Origin: Tribonema minus
Taxonomy: Eukaryota > Sar > Xanthophyceae > Tribonematales > Tribonemataceae
Assembly (NCBI GenBank): GCA_017506865.1
Contig: JAFCMP010000046.1
Coordinates: forward strand, 1 to 64,000
Reading direction: 5' to 3'
Length of the DNA stretch: 64,000 nucleotides
The first letter of the stretch is position 1. Each line of letters starts with the position of its first letter. Under the pieces are notes generated by a model. It did no database searches. It saw only the letters and a list, made by a program, of their open reading frames with translations, and was not told the DNA's origin. Positions 11,094 through 23,248 of this stretch are shown here, one piece after another. Position numbers and translations under genes: made by a program.

Positions 11094-12292
11094 ACAGCAT
11101 CCCGCTTCCGCAGGGCGCGGCACACGTGTGATCGGTGGACAAAAATATAGGTGTGTGTGTGTGTGTGTGTGTCTCTGGGTGTCTCGCTCGCCTTGGCTGC
11201 TGCTCCTCGCGTGCCTCAAACGGTACGTAAGCGAAAATATTCTCGCCAGCATGTCGGCTATTAAGTAAGTCATACTTTGTGACCCCCCCGCATGGGGGAA
11301 ACTCTTGCAAATTCGAGTGTGTGTCCCCCAAGAACTTGTTTTGTCAGGCCAAAACATCGCTTTTACCTCCGGAGGATGGGGGGCGAGGGACCCCCAGCGA
11401 TGTGGCGGTTGACGCGGGCGATCTGCATGCATGCTGGCGAGAGAGAAACCTCTCAAATAAATTGGTAGACATCCCAGTGGCACATGAATCAAACTATGCA
11501 TACTCGGTGCAACTTGGAAGCCTATATTCATCAAAGATCATCCTGGATAACACACCAGGCCCCACAGTGCCTGCGGCTTTCGTGGTCGTGCATGCCCGTG
11601 CAAGAAGTTTTTTTCCCCCAGGTCTATCAGTGACCATCACGCCTCCACAAGATCATCATGAATGACTCCGACTCAGCTCCGCGGCGGGGTGTGACTGTCT
11701 CCAATCCGTGCTGCAAAGCCGCCACCAATTATCGTGCGACTCCGAAGCCAAATGTGGCAGCATGTGGCCAGCTGCCACGGAACATCAGAGGCGCGCGTTG
11801 TCACTTGGTGGCAGCACACAAACTCGAGCTAGCACATGACATGTGGTGGCATGTGACAACGTCGGTGGACAAGATGGCATAACCTGCCGTAACAGGAACA
11901 AAGCTTGTCCAGTGAGGAGGAATGGTGTATGTCGCCAAGCCTTGTTGCTGCTGCGAGCGGCGAAGGATGGTGAGCTCAGTGCTCATGTGCACTGCAATCA
12001 GCCAGTTTGACCAAGGTGTCAAAAGGGCACTATGTATGCTTGATTGTGTGTGCACAGTTGCGCACATGCCCACGCAGCCGAGCACACCCACTGGCCCGTT
12101 GCCGACCTCTTGCTCAGCATAAGCTGAGTGCACACAACAATCCTGGCTGACCAACAGGATGAGCAACACGACTACTACATCATTAAGGCTGCCTGCACAG
12201 AGCGTGGCGCATCTTTGCTGGATCACACACCAGCTCAGCTCGCCAAGGTGCCTATTCCGGCAGACTCAGCAGCACATTGTCTCAAGTAAGAT
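11094..12292. other. About 1.2 kb with no recognised gene
   Basis: Contains a GT microsatellite (about 11152-11172) and an open frame of 128 codons on plus at 11279-11665 with no recognisable motif. Composition is less GC-rich than the coding blocks. Confidence 0.5.
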
Positions 12293-12667
12293 TAGGCTTT
12301 GACACAAAACGTTTTTTTTTTCTGGCCTAATTCCTTTTTCATTTCCTTTTTCATTTCCTTCTTGTTTTTGTCGTCAAAACAGCCCCAAAGTCACAAAATC
12401 AACTGCACTAGCTAGGGTTAAGCCTAGGACTGGGACCTAGCCCTAGCACTAGGGCTAGGGTTAGGGTTAAGCCTAAACTTCACAGGTTTTCCTGGAAAGT
12501 GGCGCATTGGATGCAGCTCGGTGAGTGCTATCAGATGCACTGCTCAGAAGGCAGATGCGAGCACAAGAACAGCACTTAAGAGACAATTCCTTATTTCCTT
12601 TTTGGCTCTGAAATGCCCCCTATTTCCTGCAAAAAGTCCTGCACGTTTTGTGTCAGAGCCTAAGTAT
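12293..12667. mobile_element. MITE-like element with 20-22 bp terminal inverted repeats
   Basis: The left end TTAGGCTTTGACACAAAACG is matched in reverse complement by the right end, which reads TTAGGCTCTGACACAAAACG on the minus strand. Flanks GTAAGA and GTATGA could be an imperfect 6-bp target duplication. The interior is T-rich at the left and contains a degenerate telomere-like stretch (12410-12475), but no transposase. Likely a non-autonomous DNA transposon. Confidence 0.6.
12410..12475 (+). repeat. Degenerate telomere-like repeat
   Basis: Runs of CTAGGGTTAAGCCTAGG- and GGGCTAGGGTTAGGGTTAA-type units inside the MITE-like element. Confidence 0.6.
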
Positions 12668-13408
12668 GATGCGGAGCAAACACATGCACATGTGCAGCAC
12701 CCCCCACACCAACAGGCTGTGCCCCAGAAGCAGCATGCCGCATGCTGCAGATCATGACTGGTGATTCGCGTCCATGCCGCAGCCCCCGTCGATTGCATCA
12801 AACGTAATGCTATCACCAGCAAAATAGTGCCCACGTTACCACCCACCCCATCGCTTCAAACATGATTTCTAGTGGCCCACTGGGACAATCCTCCACCGCA
12901 TCTGCCACAGCAGTCACTGCGGCCGTCTCCTCCACCACATCCACCTGCCACTTGCCGCTTAGTCAGTTCGATCTCCGCGGTCGGATCTCCTGTGGCAGCC
13001 ACTACTTCATTGCAAGCGTGAAGCAGGACGCGCCACACATCTCAGAGTGTGATGTCTTTGCCTCGGTGCAGTCCCGCGCTGCTGCACGAAAATGTCCCTC
13101 TCCGGGCGGACTCGCCGATTGAGCAGAAAAAGCCGTTACATTTTATTTATGCCACTGTTACCGTCCCTGAGCAGAATGGCGTCGCACCTGCCGCAGCATA
13201 GCATCCCGAGGCGAAGCAATTGAGAGGGCTTTCGTAAAGCTGAGGAACTAATCGCGAGGCTCGCGCAGCAATGGTTTCGGCAGCATGACGCGCATCACGG
13301 CATTTTGCAAGTGAACTGTTTTCTTAGTACCCGTCCTGGATACTGTCCACAACGGCTGCAGAGTTCCCGTAGGCCACGAGCACAACACCAGCCAGCGGAT
13401 CTGGTACG

Positions 13409-14069
13409 GTGGACCACGAGCTTCGCCAGCGCCACCAAGCAGCACTGTCGTGGCACCAGCAAAGGTCTCCAGACAACGAGCGTCCATCTGCCATTACACG
13501 TCCTCGTCCCATGACTCCTGTCTCTGCGCCTCCACAGAGCAATAGTGCTCTCGACTGCAGCCCCATGGTGGCAATTATACGTGCTCATCATCAGGAGAAG
13601 CAGCACCAGCAGCGCATTCAAATGCCCAAGTTCCAGCTGGTGTCAACGCGGGACAGAGGTGCCAACCCGGCGGGAGCGACGAGCAGCCCTAATCGTCAGG
13701 TAGCAACAAGCAGTCCGATCCCCTGCTCTCTCACAATTAGATCTCCAGCCAGAGCTTCGTCCGATTCCGAACGCCCTGCCACCGCAACGGATGGATATTT
13801 TGAGGCCCCTCTGCACAGCGCACGCCACAGCTGCTGCACGCCCCCACTAACCACAGACATCCGCACTCTGTGCAGAGAGTATACAGCTGCCCCTGCCGAC
13901 AGCAAGCAGGCACGGACCATTGCGGCAACAGTATACTACTTGACTGGCTACCCATTGAGTCCGTTGGCGGCGCCGGACGCGGCCCTGCTCTTCGCGCCGC
14001 CGCGCGCGCAGCCATGCGCCGGTGAGAAGTCGCCGGACAGCTGCAGCAGCGACAGCAGCATCAGCATTG

Positions 14070-14109
<40 letters not shown>

Positions 14110-14897
14110 TGCCTCCATGCGGCCCTCCACCCCCCCCCTCCTAACCGTCGAGAAACCCCGCAGGGGCAAAGACCCCCGCAGACTGCTCACGCGGCTGCGC
14201 CCCGTACTCGAGCACATGGAGGCGGTGGGCGCGCAGGAGCGCGCGGCGCTCGCGCACGCCACTGGCCTGTCGTGCCGCCGCGGCCCCAACGGGCGCCTGT
14301 ACTACCTGGAGAGCAGCGGCGGCGGCGGTGGCGACGGCGGCGGCGGCGGCAGGGGCGGCGCGCGCGCTGTCCGGGCGGAGATGTACGTGGCGCGCTACCT
14401 CGCGCACGCGGCGCGCGCCAGCACGGACGGGCGGAACGCGGCGGCGGCTGTGGCGGGGCGCCCGTTGCCCATGGCGGCGCTGGCGGCGTCGCCGGCGCGC
14501 GCAGCTTGTGACCGCGCCTGGAGTGGCGGGGACGGCGTCGGCGGCGGTGGTGGCGGCGGCCCAGCGACTCGTGGCGGTGGCATCATAGCTGACACGACGG
14601 TGGCGGCGCCGCAGCTCGCGCCGGCGCTGCTGCTGCAGCAGGCGGCGGCGGCAGCGGCCATGTACTGCCGCCGCAGCGGGAACGCTGACGGCAGCGGCGG
14701 CGGCGCCGCCAGCGGCGGCGGCGGTGGCGGCGGCGGCGGCGTTGTGTGCTCGGCAGTGCTGCTCAAGCGCCTGCAGCAGACAGCGCTGGCGGGGTCGCCG
14801 CCGCAGCGCCGCGCAATGGCGCCTGCTGCCGGCAGCCCGTGCCACACGCCGCAGCCGCTGGCGCTGTGCGCGCCGGCGCTGGCCATCGGCGGCGGCG

Positions 14898-14928
<31 letters not shown>

Positions 14929-15004
14929 AGGCATCGGCGGCGCGGGGTTCGTCTGCAACCTGGTGCTGGCGGGCGCGTGCGCGCAGCTGCAGGCGCCGGA
15001 GTGA
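13409..15004 (+). CDS. Hypothetical low-complexity protein (531 codons)
   Basis: A long open frame whose GC content rises sharply after about 13960, as in real exons here. The N-terminal third is Ser/Pro/Gln-rich and looks disordered. A run of about 15 Ser lies near residues 218-235. A more ordered basic block follows near 245-300 (RRLLTRLRPVLEHMEAVGAQ, CRRGPNGRLYYLES). After that come Ala-rich helices (EMYVARYLAHAARAS) and long Gly runs to the C-terminus. No family recognised. The start is the first ATG of the frame; a spliced upstream exon is possible. Reverse-strand open frames over the same GC-rich block are shadows. Confidence 0.5.
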
Positions 15005-16750
15005 GTGAGTGCCGCCGCCACGGGCAGCGCCGTCCTGCGCCTGCGCTGCTGCGCCACGTAGCTAGCGTGCTCCGCATGTCCACAGCACACGCGGCTTGCA
15101 GGCTTAGCACACGCGTGTACACACGTCGCGCCGCCCGCGGCGGACGGCGGGACTTGCTGGGGTAGGTACGTAGCGCACTTCTTTCAGGCAGCGTCCCCCG
15201 CTACCGATCCGCCCGTGTTGCAGGCCATTTGGGCTTTCTCCGCTCGGCGCAACGGCGCTGGGGCCGAGTTGTACGCTTGCTTTTTGGGGCGTTTCACCCA
15301 GAAGTTGCAAGCAATCGCGCTGCAGAAGTATATGTTGCTCTTCTGCTGGCAGCGCTGTGGAGCATTCACCGCCACAGCAACTCGCGCAGGATGACCGAAG
15401 GCGGCAGAGGGGCCACCTGGGGGGAGAGGAAGGGGGAGGGGGAGGGAGCGCACGCGCGCAGGCACGCCTGCGATAGATAGCAATTGTTGCGAATCGTTGA
15501 ATCGCCGTGTTCGCTTGACGGGAACTCTTCAGGAGACATCAGCGCTGGCTTTGCCCTCGGTTAGCGGCGAGCTGCGTGCTGTTCCGAGTTTTTCAGGCCG
15601 CACGCGTACCCATTTGGGGGGGCGTGGGGGGAGTCTGCAGGGTTTTGCGCTACCCGCATGCCCACCAGACGGGCACACCAACGTATGCAGTCGTGGTCTT
15701 TCTCCCACACATTTCGCGTACGCACCCGGCAAGATTTCGTTGTACAGGTCAAGTACAGTTCGGGTTCAGTCACAGTGCCCTCAGTACATACACGATACAA
15801 CCGGGGTCAAATTTCGTGCCTGATGTTGGCTCGTGCGCACATTGCTGCACCGTCTGCCTGCGGAGTCTGTGCGCACTTGCTGGAACAGCGAAACGTCACT
15901 GCATGTGGTGCGCTGCATAAGGCTTCAGCGTTGCCCATCTTTGCATGTGGCATTGCCGTTGCCCCCGCCGCGCCATGCCGTTTGCGCAGATGTCAGCAAC
16001 AGCGCAATCGGCATTGTTGCGGCGATGCGTCTGGAGACTCGTCTTCATCACAGCACCGCAAAGGCATTGAGTGCAGCAGAGCTCAAGCGCTTGGTCGCCT
16101 TTGCGACAGACCTTGAGCATTGGTCATGCTCGCTCGCAGCGGCCCGAATGATTGCCGTCGCCCCATCGCACCATGGTCATCCGCACAGCCATCAGCATTA
16201 CACAGAGCAATGGGCAGCGTCACGGCAGAGCGCTTGCGTCACAGCCATCGCGCGAGGGGTTGGCCGCGACAAGGCGCGAATGTCACGGCAGCATACCGCC
16301 GTCGCCCGTTGCCCTGTCGCACATTGTACACAGTGCGAATAGCTGTCAGCAACATGGCAGTCGGCAGCGTCGTGTCTACGTCGCAGCCATCGCAAAGTGT
16401 TGCTCCGCCACAGAGCAACGTGAGTGCGACGGTGTCCCACAGTTGAATGCGAGCACACTTGGTGAGGGGATGCCGCGAGCATCGCTCAGCAAACGCCTCA
16501 ATAATAGCATGGTCATCAGAGTCAGCTATGACACATCAAGTCGATGCAGAGGGGACGTCCACTGTCTCATTTGTGTCCATTCTTGTTTCGCATTGCTTCA
16601 TCACCCGCCAGCATGGTGGACTGGACTGCTGCGAAGGCGTCTCAGCGTGAACCAAACCAAACAATGGCAAATTCAAACCGCAGCAGTTTGTGAGAGCACG
16701 GCAATGGCAGCCGGTTCTGTACAGGTGTATTTGCATATCGTCGAGCTGCT
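15005..16750. other. About 1.7 kb with no recognised gene
   Basis: Short frames only. Part of 15225-15410 gives a weakly protein-like reading, noted under rejected items. Otherwise loose CGCA/CAGC-rich sequence without clear structure. Confidence 0.5.
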
Positions 16751-17679
16751 TCAGCTCTGCTTCTTCTTGCTCGCAGACGATCTGATCATGGTGACGGCTA
16801 TAAACGCCACTACGAACGCGACGCCTAAGACCAGAAGCACGGCCGGTATCGCGATCGCCCACACCCTGTCCGGGAAGAACTCGTGCACTTGAAGTGATGG
16901 GTCCACAAAATGCTGCCGAGGGGGGCGAAAGAGCAGCACGCTGCAGATAAGCGGAAGCGTGCTGTAGTTTTACTGCGATTCGCGCATGTATTGGCGGATC
17001 TGCAGCAAGCATAAGAACAACTGAATAGGGAACTTAATACAGCAATAGAGATGCTGGCAGTTGTGAAGAACAGAAACAATCAAGGCCATGCATATTATTT
17101 CAGATCTGTTGTGATGTCAACGGCATGCGAACAGTGGACGAACAAGCTGTACGCCGGAATCATACATTTCTTGAATACTGTGATCACATACGCAAGGAAG
17201 GCACTTTCGCGGAACATCAAGACCAACCATGCCAGCTGCCGAGATGACTGCCGTTTGCCAGTTCTGACCAACCAGCATCAGGCTGCCAGGGTCACATCGA
17301 GCATGTAATTGTTGGCAAAAAAAGGCTATTGCCCATTGATTGCGCTGCCCCTTTCAGGGACTAGACTCATCATCTTGGTGCGCAACTTGCACTCAGTACT
17401 ACACTGCTCTCAAAATGCTCATTGGAGCAGCGAAGTGTAGGTTCCCCAGCCATCTGTCCCTGTGCATATCACAACAGCAGCCACTGCCTCGTGAAGACAG
17501 TGACCTTTACGGCTGTGTCAAGTACCTACCAGTGTCGAGTACCTACCAGTTAAAGCTATCATCAAGTTTTAGCAGATTATTCGAGAGATCCTCACCAGCA
17601 CGATGACCCATAATGTGTAGTAGGTGAAGATAACAACGCTAGCAGACACCATCGCCAGACCCAGTGCCTTGTCCGCCAT
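16751..17679 (-). CDS. DPM2: Dolichol-phosphate mannosyltransferase subunit 2
   Basis: Two exons: 17596-17679 (28 codons) and 16751-16912 (53 codons plus stop), joining in phase 0 to give 81 residues, close to the human 84. The first encodes MADKALGLAMVSASVVIFTY then YTLWVIVL, the first membrane helix with the family FTYYTLWV motif. The second begins HFVDPSL and carries VHEFFPDRVWAIAIP, a second membrane helix, and a basic ASKKKQS tail. In the family, DPM2 is a small ER membrane subunit that stabilises DPM1/DPM3, which make dolichol-phosphate mannose for glycosylation and GPI anchors. The intron is about 680 bp. Divergent from the FolD gene with about 210 bp between the starts. Confidence 0.9.
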
Positions 17680-17891
17680 GATGCTCGAGCAGCCACGCGC
17701 CGCCCTCACCAAGCCGATACTGCCAGGGTTTGTGCTGTCTCACCCCTCCCCGATGTTGCAGATCTGGATAACGGGCAAGCAGACAGGGGAAATCAATCAA
17801 CCTAGCACTCAGAAACATCGGATCTCACGAACAACTTCAACTGGATCTTCAACGTTAATTTGCTGATCAGAAAGCGGCTCGGCAATTCGAA
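17680..17891. promoter_or_regulatory. Short divergent promoter region, DPM2 / FolD
   Basis: The 212 bp between the two start codons must hold the 5' ends and core promoters of both genes. No TATA box or other element can be assigned with confidence. Confidence 0.5.
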
Positions 17892-20800
17892 GTGATGCGG
17901 AGGGTGTGCTGCTACCATGCGTGCCGCCCAAGTGCATGGCCACGAAGTGCTCGGCCGTGCTCCAGCGTGCTCAATGATTCGAGCCGGAGACACAGCAGCA
18001 GCAGCAGCAGCAGCACCAGCGGCGCTGGCGCTGCCGGCAAGAAACACAGGGCCTTGCTAGTCAATGGGCGCGCAATGGCGTACGAAATACTGAGTGAAGT
18101 TAAACGGGAGGTGGAGCTCATGGGAGAGAAGAGAGGCATGGTGCCAGGGCTTGCAACAGTGCTGGTCGGTGACCGCAAAGACAGCGCAAAGTGAGTGGCG
18201 GGATGAATCCGGGCTTCAGATCACCGAGATGGCCAATTCTTGTGATTCAGAGGTACATCGTATACCTCGGTTGTGCAGCTGCACCTGTCGCATGAGTGGG
18301 AGTGCAAACGATCAGTGTGACTTGGCTACTGGCACAAGCTTCCACTTGGTTGCGCAATCAAGGTTCCTCGCCGTAGTCCCAGAACGAAGGCTCTATAACA
18401 TTGGACTCGTTTTAGAAAGATGGCACAAAGATGACTGATGGCACACAGTGTGTTTCATGTTCTGCAATGAAGCTGCTGTCAAGCGTCAACTACGACAAAA
18501 GGAATCTGCTGGTCAGTGTGCAGATGCTCCGGGCTATCGGAAGTGCACAGATTGGCTGCAATAGCTTGACAGTAATTGTAACGGGCTTATGCATCGCAAG
18601 AGACAGCGTGAACTACGAACTCCTTTGCGCAGGAGCAGCATGACAGATGATCTACAATTGCAAGTCTCGTTCAGTTCATTTGTCGGCTGGTGATTCGACC
18701 ACAGTGAGCTCAATGACTTCAACACAACACTGATCGCTTTACGCAGGAGCAGCGTGATAATCTAACCAAATTTGCAATGAAATTCTCTTTAGGTCATTTT
18801 TCGGCTGGAGATGCGACTACAGTATGCTCAACGACCTGAATAACTCTGCACTGACTGCCTTCTGGCGCCCTTGCTGGCTGTGGGAGCGGAACAGTGCGCT
18901 GTTCCAGCTCTCTTCAAGTGACTTGAGCTGTAATACCGAATGTTACTGCATGTGAGCTCCTGGTATTGATCGTAAACAAAGCACCATGTCGGAAATGGCA
19001 CGCCATGCTGATGTTCCGTATGCTTGGAAGTGCTCTTGAAGCGCATACAGTAGGTAGCTTCCGAAAAGCTGGCACACAGACACACCACAAATGCAAGTAG
19101 AAATGTGACGCGCACGTCGGGTGGGAGCGTATGCCTCAAAAGTATATACTTCATACTTGACGTACACTTCTGCTGCAGGGGCAAGGGGCAGGACCACGTG
19201 TCAGGGCCATCTATGACTTTTTGTCTTACAGGCAGCGCACCGATCGCTGCCAGCGTCATGCCAGAGGCGACGCTAATGCACCTGACACGTATGCCACTAT
19301 TAAGGGCTCTCTACCCTGACCGTAACCCCAAGTAGCATTGGCTCTTGAAGTAGTGTCATGATTCCGTTGCGTGGCAAATCGGCAGCAACGTCGAGCATTT
19401 CTGAAGGTGCAATTTCAATTTGCCAGATTTCACTTGTTGGCAATGGCTGCCAATGTCAAGTCGCAGTGTCAATATGAGGCAGACAATTCAAGGTTACCAG
19501 TATGCTAGCCACCATGAACGGATTCCGGAGGCTTGCTCAAGTACCGACTAAGCTCACTTGTCTTTGTCACAGGCCTACTAATAGGCTTCGTGACACATTG
19601 GTGCTGCGGACGACTGTAGGTTCTCATATGTCCAGGCAATCCATTGCTAACGCAGGTCCCAGACCTGCGTGCGATGCCGGTTGCTTTACGCAGCTACAAT
19701 TCGACACTCAGTGTGACCTGGCCCGGCCTCAGGGGCACCTTAGGGTCTAGGGCAGCGGTAACATTCAGCGAAACGTGCCAATGGCACGTGCCTGGCTCTC
19801 AAGTCTCGCGCAGCTCGTGCATCGTTAACGGGTACAAGGGGCGTGCGTTGTGCAGCGTTTCTGGCAGCTCCAGCATCACTACTGCAGCGCGCATCCATAT
19901 GCCGAGCACCGACCACTCTCTCACGCGCTCCTGTCTCGCGCTTGGACTGCGCAAATAGTGCAGCTATCATCGTCATCGCGCACAAACCCGCGCGTCGTCC
20001 CCCGCGCCGCCGACACAACGCATGACAACCTGCTGCTGGCGGCGCGACTTGCAATTCCATGCGCGCTGCCTTGGCTCATGTACATGCCTGCCCTGATGTG
20101 ATACTTCATGTCAAGTTGAAGTATGGCACCTATGGATGATCGTGCTGCGTGCTCAATCAGCACATGTATCTCAGGGGCGTATGCGTATGCACACCTCGAC
20201 CCTGCCGCACAATCATGTACATGCATACTTCCGCACGGCATCGGTTGCGGCGGCGCTTTTTGCTGCCGGCGCGGCCCCCTTGTAGCCGCCAGAAAGCACC
20301 TCTTAACACCCCCCCCCCCCCCCTCCTTCCCCTTCTTACCCAGATACGTGGGCATGAAGCACGCCGTCGCGAAGCACGTGGGGTTCCTCTCGCTCGCCAC
20401 CAAGCTGCCTGCGGACGCGACGATGGAGCAGGTGCTCGGCGCCATCGCCGCGTACAACGCGGACGAGCGCTGCCACGGCATCCTGCTGCAGCTGCCGCTG
20501 CCGCCGCACCTCGACGCGCAGGCGCTGCTGGGCGCGATCCGCGTGGAGAAGGACGTGGAGTGCTTCCACCCGCTCAACACCGGTGCGTACGTGTGCACTT
20601 CCTGAATCATAATTGTGAGGTATACACCTTGAAGTAGTGTACATTGGCATGGAGAGGGGCGTGGACTGCTTCCACCCGCTCAACACCGATTCGTGCGTGT
20701 GCACTTCTTCAATGATGGAAACGAGCCAAAAGATTGTAGAGCTCCAGGTGACAAGGTGTGGTGGTCAGCCGCCAATCATGATATAAGTTGAAGTATACTT

Positions 20801-23248
20801 CTTGAAGTATTACTTGAAGTGCATACATCAGCGCGGAGAAGGATGTGGAGTGCTTCCACCCGCTCAACACGGGTGTGTACGCGCATGTACGCACTTCTTG
20901 AAGTAGTACTGGAAGTCTGCATCTTGAAGTAGTACAAGAAGTATGGATATCCGCGTGGAGAAGGAAGTGGAGTGCTTCCACCCGCTCAACACCGGTACGT
21001 ACGCATGTCTTGAAGTAGCACTTGAAGTAGATGCCCATACGTGCGCCCCCCCCCCCCCCTCCCCTCTTGACAAGTTTGCTGTTGCACCGATTCTGCTCGA
21101 CCGGTTTGTTGCTGTAACAGTACCCCCCTCCCCCACCCCTCGCCCGCAGGCCGCCTCAGCTGCTGGCGCCACACCATAATCTGGCCGTGCACGCGGCGCG
21201 GCGTCATGGAGATGCTGCGATGCTAGAGCACCCCGCACGCCCAGTTCCCCGGTTCACTGCGCGGAACGCAGTGCAAAGCGCTGAGCGGTGCAGAATGCCG
21301 AGCACCACTCAATAAGAGAGGAGCGCTGATGCGTGCCACTGCCCCCCCCCCCCCTCTCGCACAGGCCGCCTCAGCTGCTGGCGCCACACGGTCATCTCGC
21401 CGTGCACGCCGCGCGGCGTGATGGAGATGCTGCGGCGCCTCGGCGTGCCCGTCCACAGCGCGTAACACAGTACGAAGTGTTAGAGGAGCACTGACACGTT
21501 CCGCTCCCCCCCCCCCCCCCCCCAACATATAGGCCGCCTTAGCTGCTGGCGCCACACGGTCATCTCGCCGTGCACGCCGCGCGGCGTCATGGAGATGCTG
21601 CGGCGCCTCGGCGTGCCGGTGCGCGGGCGGCGCGCCGTCGTCATCGGCGACAGCAACGTCGTCGGGCTGCCCATGGTGCTGATGCTCAACGCGGAGCGCG
21701 CGACCGTGTCCATCGTCCACAAGGACACGCCGGAGCCGCAGTATTACGTGCGCGCCGCGGACATTGTCATCGCGGCGGCGGGCGTGCCGGGGCTCGTGAA
21801 GAAGGTGCGCTAAAGAGTGCATTTGAGTGAGTGAGTCAGCGATAAGTCTTTAATCACCATGTCCATCATGCACAAGGACACGCCCGAGCCGCAGTATTAC
21901 GTGCGAGCCGCGGACATTGTCGTAGCGGCGGTGGGCGTGCCGGGGCTCGTCAAGAAGGTGCGTCTTCGAGTGATTGAGTGAGTGAGTCATTGAGCAAGTC
22001 TTTACTCGCGTGAGCGCGCCGTGGACTTTGTGGTCGCGGCGGCGGGCGTGCCGGGGTCATGAAGAAGGTGGGTTTGCGAGTCGCTGAGTGAGTGAGTCAC
22101 TGAGTATGTAAGTCTTTGACCGCGTGCGCGCCGCGGATATACGGCGGGCATATCATAGAGTGAGTGAGTCATTGAGCAAGTCTTTGATTGCGTGCGCACT
22201 GCTGACATTGTCATCGCGGCGGCGGGCGTGCCGGGGCTCGTGCGTTTGCGAGTCATAGAGCGAGTCTCTGAGTGAGCGAGTCATTGAGTAAGCCACTGAG
22301 TGAGTGACAGAGTGAATTTTTAATCGCGTGTGCGCGCTGCGGACATTGTCATTGCGGCGGCGGGCGTGCCAGCGCACGTGAAGCAGGTGGGTTTGCGAGT
22401 CTTCGAGCGAGTGAGTCGCTGAGTGAGTGGTTTAATGAGTCTCCAATCTCGTGCGCGCACCGCGGACACATGTTGTTGCTGTTGATCACGGCGGCGGGCG
22501 TGCCATGGCTTGTGAAGAAGGTGGGTCTGCTAGTCATTGAGTGAGTGAATCATTGAGTAAGTCCTGAATTGTGTGCGCGCTGCGGACATTGTCATTGTGG
22601 CGGCGCGTGTGCCGGGGCTCGTGAAGAAGGTGCATTGCGAGTCCTCGAGTGAGTGAGTCGCGAAGTGCTTGAGCTCGTTCTCTACGTGCGCCCCCGCCCC
22701 CCCCCCCCTTGCCCCCCTGCTTTGCACTCACGCAGGACTGGATCAAGCCCGGCGCGGTGGTCATTGACGTCGGCATCAACTTTGCAGCACCTTATTGCTC
22801 AGCGCAGCATCGCTCACCCCTCCCCCGCCCCCTGCTATGCAGCCCCCCCCGCCGGACTGGATCAAGCCCGGCGCGGTGGTCATCGACGTCGGCATCAACT
22901 CTGTAGCACCTCATTGCTCAGCGCAGCAACGCTCACCCCCCCCCCCTTGCCCCCCTGCTTCGCACCCCCCCCCCGCAGGACTGGATCAAGCCTGGCGCGG
23001 TGGTCATCGACGTCGGCATCAACTTTGTGCGCGACCGCTCGCGCCCGGAGGGGTTTCGCATGGTGGGGGACGTGTCCCCATGCGTGCGGAGCGTCGCCGC
23101 GGCGGTTTCGCCCGTCCCCGGGGGGGTCGGGCCGATGACGGTGGCGATGCTCATGCGCAACTGCGTGGATGTAGCGCTGCTGCAGGGCAAGTGGCGCGAC
23201 ATCACCGACGCGCTCAGTCCGGCGCTCGCGGCGGCGCGGCGCGCGCAG
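17892..23248 (+). CDS. Methylenetetrahydrofolate dehydrogenase/cyclohydrolase (FolD/MTHFD)
   Basis: Exons 17892-18190, 20344-20582, 21533-21804 and 22979-23248 join in frame to 360 codons. The first about 50 residues are Arg/Ser-rich with almost no acidic residues, suggesting an organelle presequence. Then come [20 protein letters not shown], the catalytic [17 protein letters not shown] (family Y-x3-K), [24 protein letters not shown], a substrate loop [12 protein letters not shown], the Rossmann [40 protein letters not shown] and the signature [18 protein letters not shown]. The enzyme interconverts methylene-, methenyl- and formyl-tetrahydrofolate. The last exon ends at a donor (CAG|GTGCGTC), so at least one more exon follows, unless read-through ends at the TGA near 23327. 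Exon edges are heavily copied into introns. Confidence 0.9.
20645..20995 (+). repeat. Three donor-edge copies of FolD exon 2
   Basis: The true exon end encodes [15 protein letters not shown] at 20539-20582. Copies lie at 20647-20689 (donor GT lost), 20830-20872 and 20949-20994. The last two keep a GGTGTG or GGTACG donor. Spacers carry several CTTGAAGTA words. Confidence 0.9.
21150..21463 (+). repeat. Two acceptor-edge copies of FolD exon 3
   Basis: The exon start GGCCGCCTCAGCTGCTGGCG recurs at about 21150-21222 and 21365-21463, ahead of the true exon at 21533. Each follows a poly-C tract and an AG acceptor. The nearer copy is longer and more similar; both run into stops. Confidence 0.9.
21851..22632 (+). 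repeat. Seven donor-edge copies of FolD exon 3 (tandem array)
   Basis: The true exon end ([22 protein letters not shown] at 21751-21804) is followed by copies ending near 21957, 22067, 22150 (very decayed), 22242, 22386, 22520 and 22629. Period is roughly 90-145 bp. Most copies are followed by GAGTGAGTGAGTCA-type sequence and AAGTCTTT. Five end in AAG or CAG plus GTG. Confidence 0.9.
22736..22905 (+). repeat. Two acceptor-edge copies of FolD exon 4
   Basis: GACTGGATCAAGCCCGGCGC recurs at about 22739-22785 and 22855-22905 ahead of the true exon at 22979. Poly-C-rich sequence precedes each. Copies break off after VIDVGIN, where they run into new sequence starting GCAGCACC/GTAGCACC. Confidence 0.9.

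Noticed and set aside
11279-12126. Open frames suggesting a retroelement or viral fragment
   Set aside because: No polymerase, protease, integrase or capsid motif and no terminal repeats could be recognised.
14141-15090. Long minus-strand open frames opposite the 13409-15004 ORF
   Set aside because: They arise from GC-rich CAG/GGC codon runs read in reverse. Proline/arginine low complexity with no splice or family support.
15225-15410. Plus-strand reading VYVALLLAALWSIHRHSN, faintly like a LINE reverse-transcriptase C-terminus
   Set aside because: Too short, with no RT or endonuclease motifs nearby and no poly(A) end. Not enough to call a retrotransposon fragment.
21851-22632. CRISPR-like array
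   Set aside because: Repeat units are decayed exon edges with variable spacing and length, in a eukaryotic intron; not short identical repeats with unique spacers.
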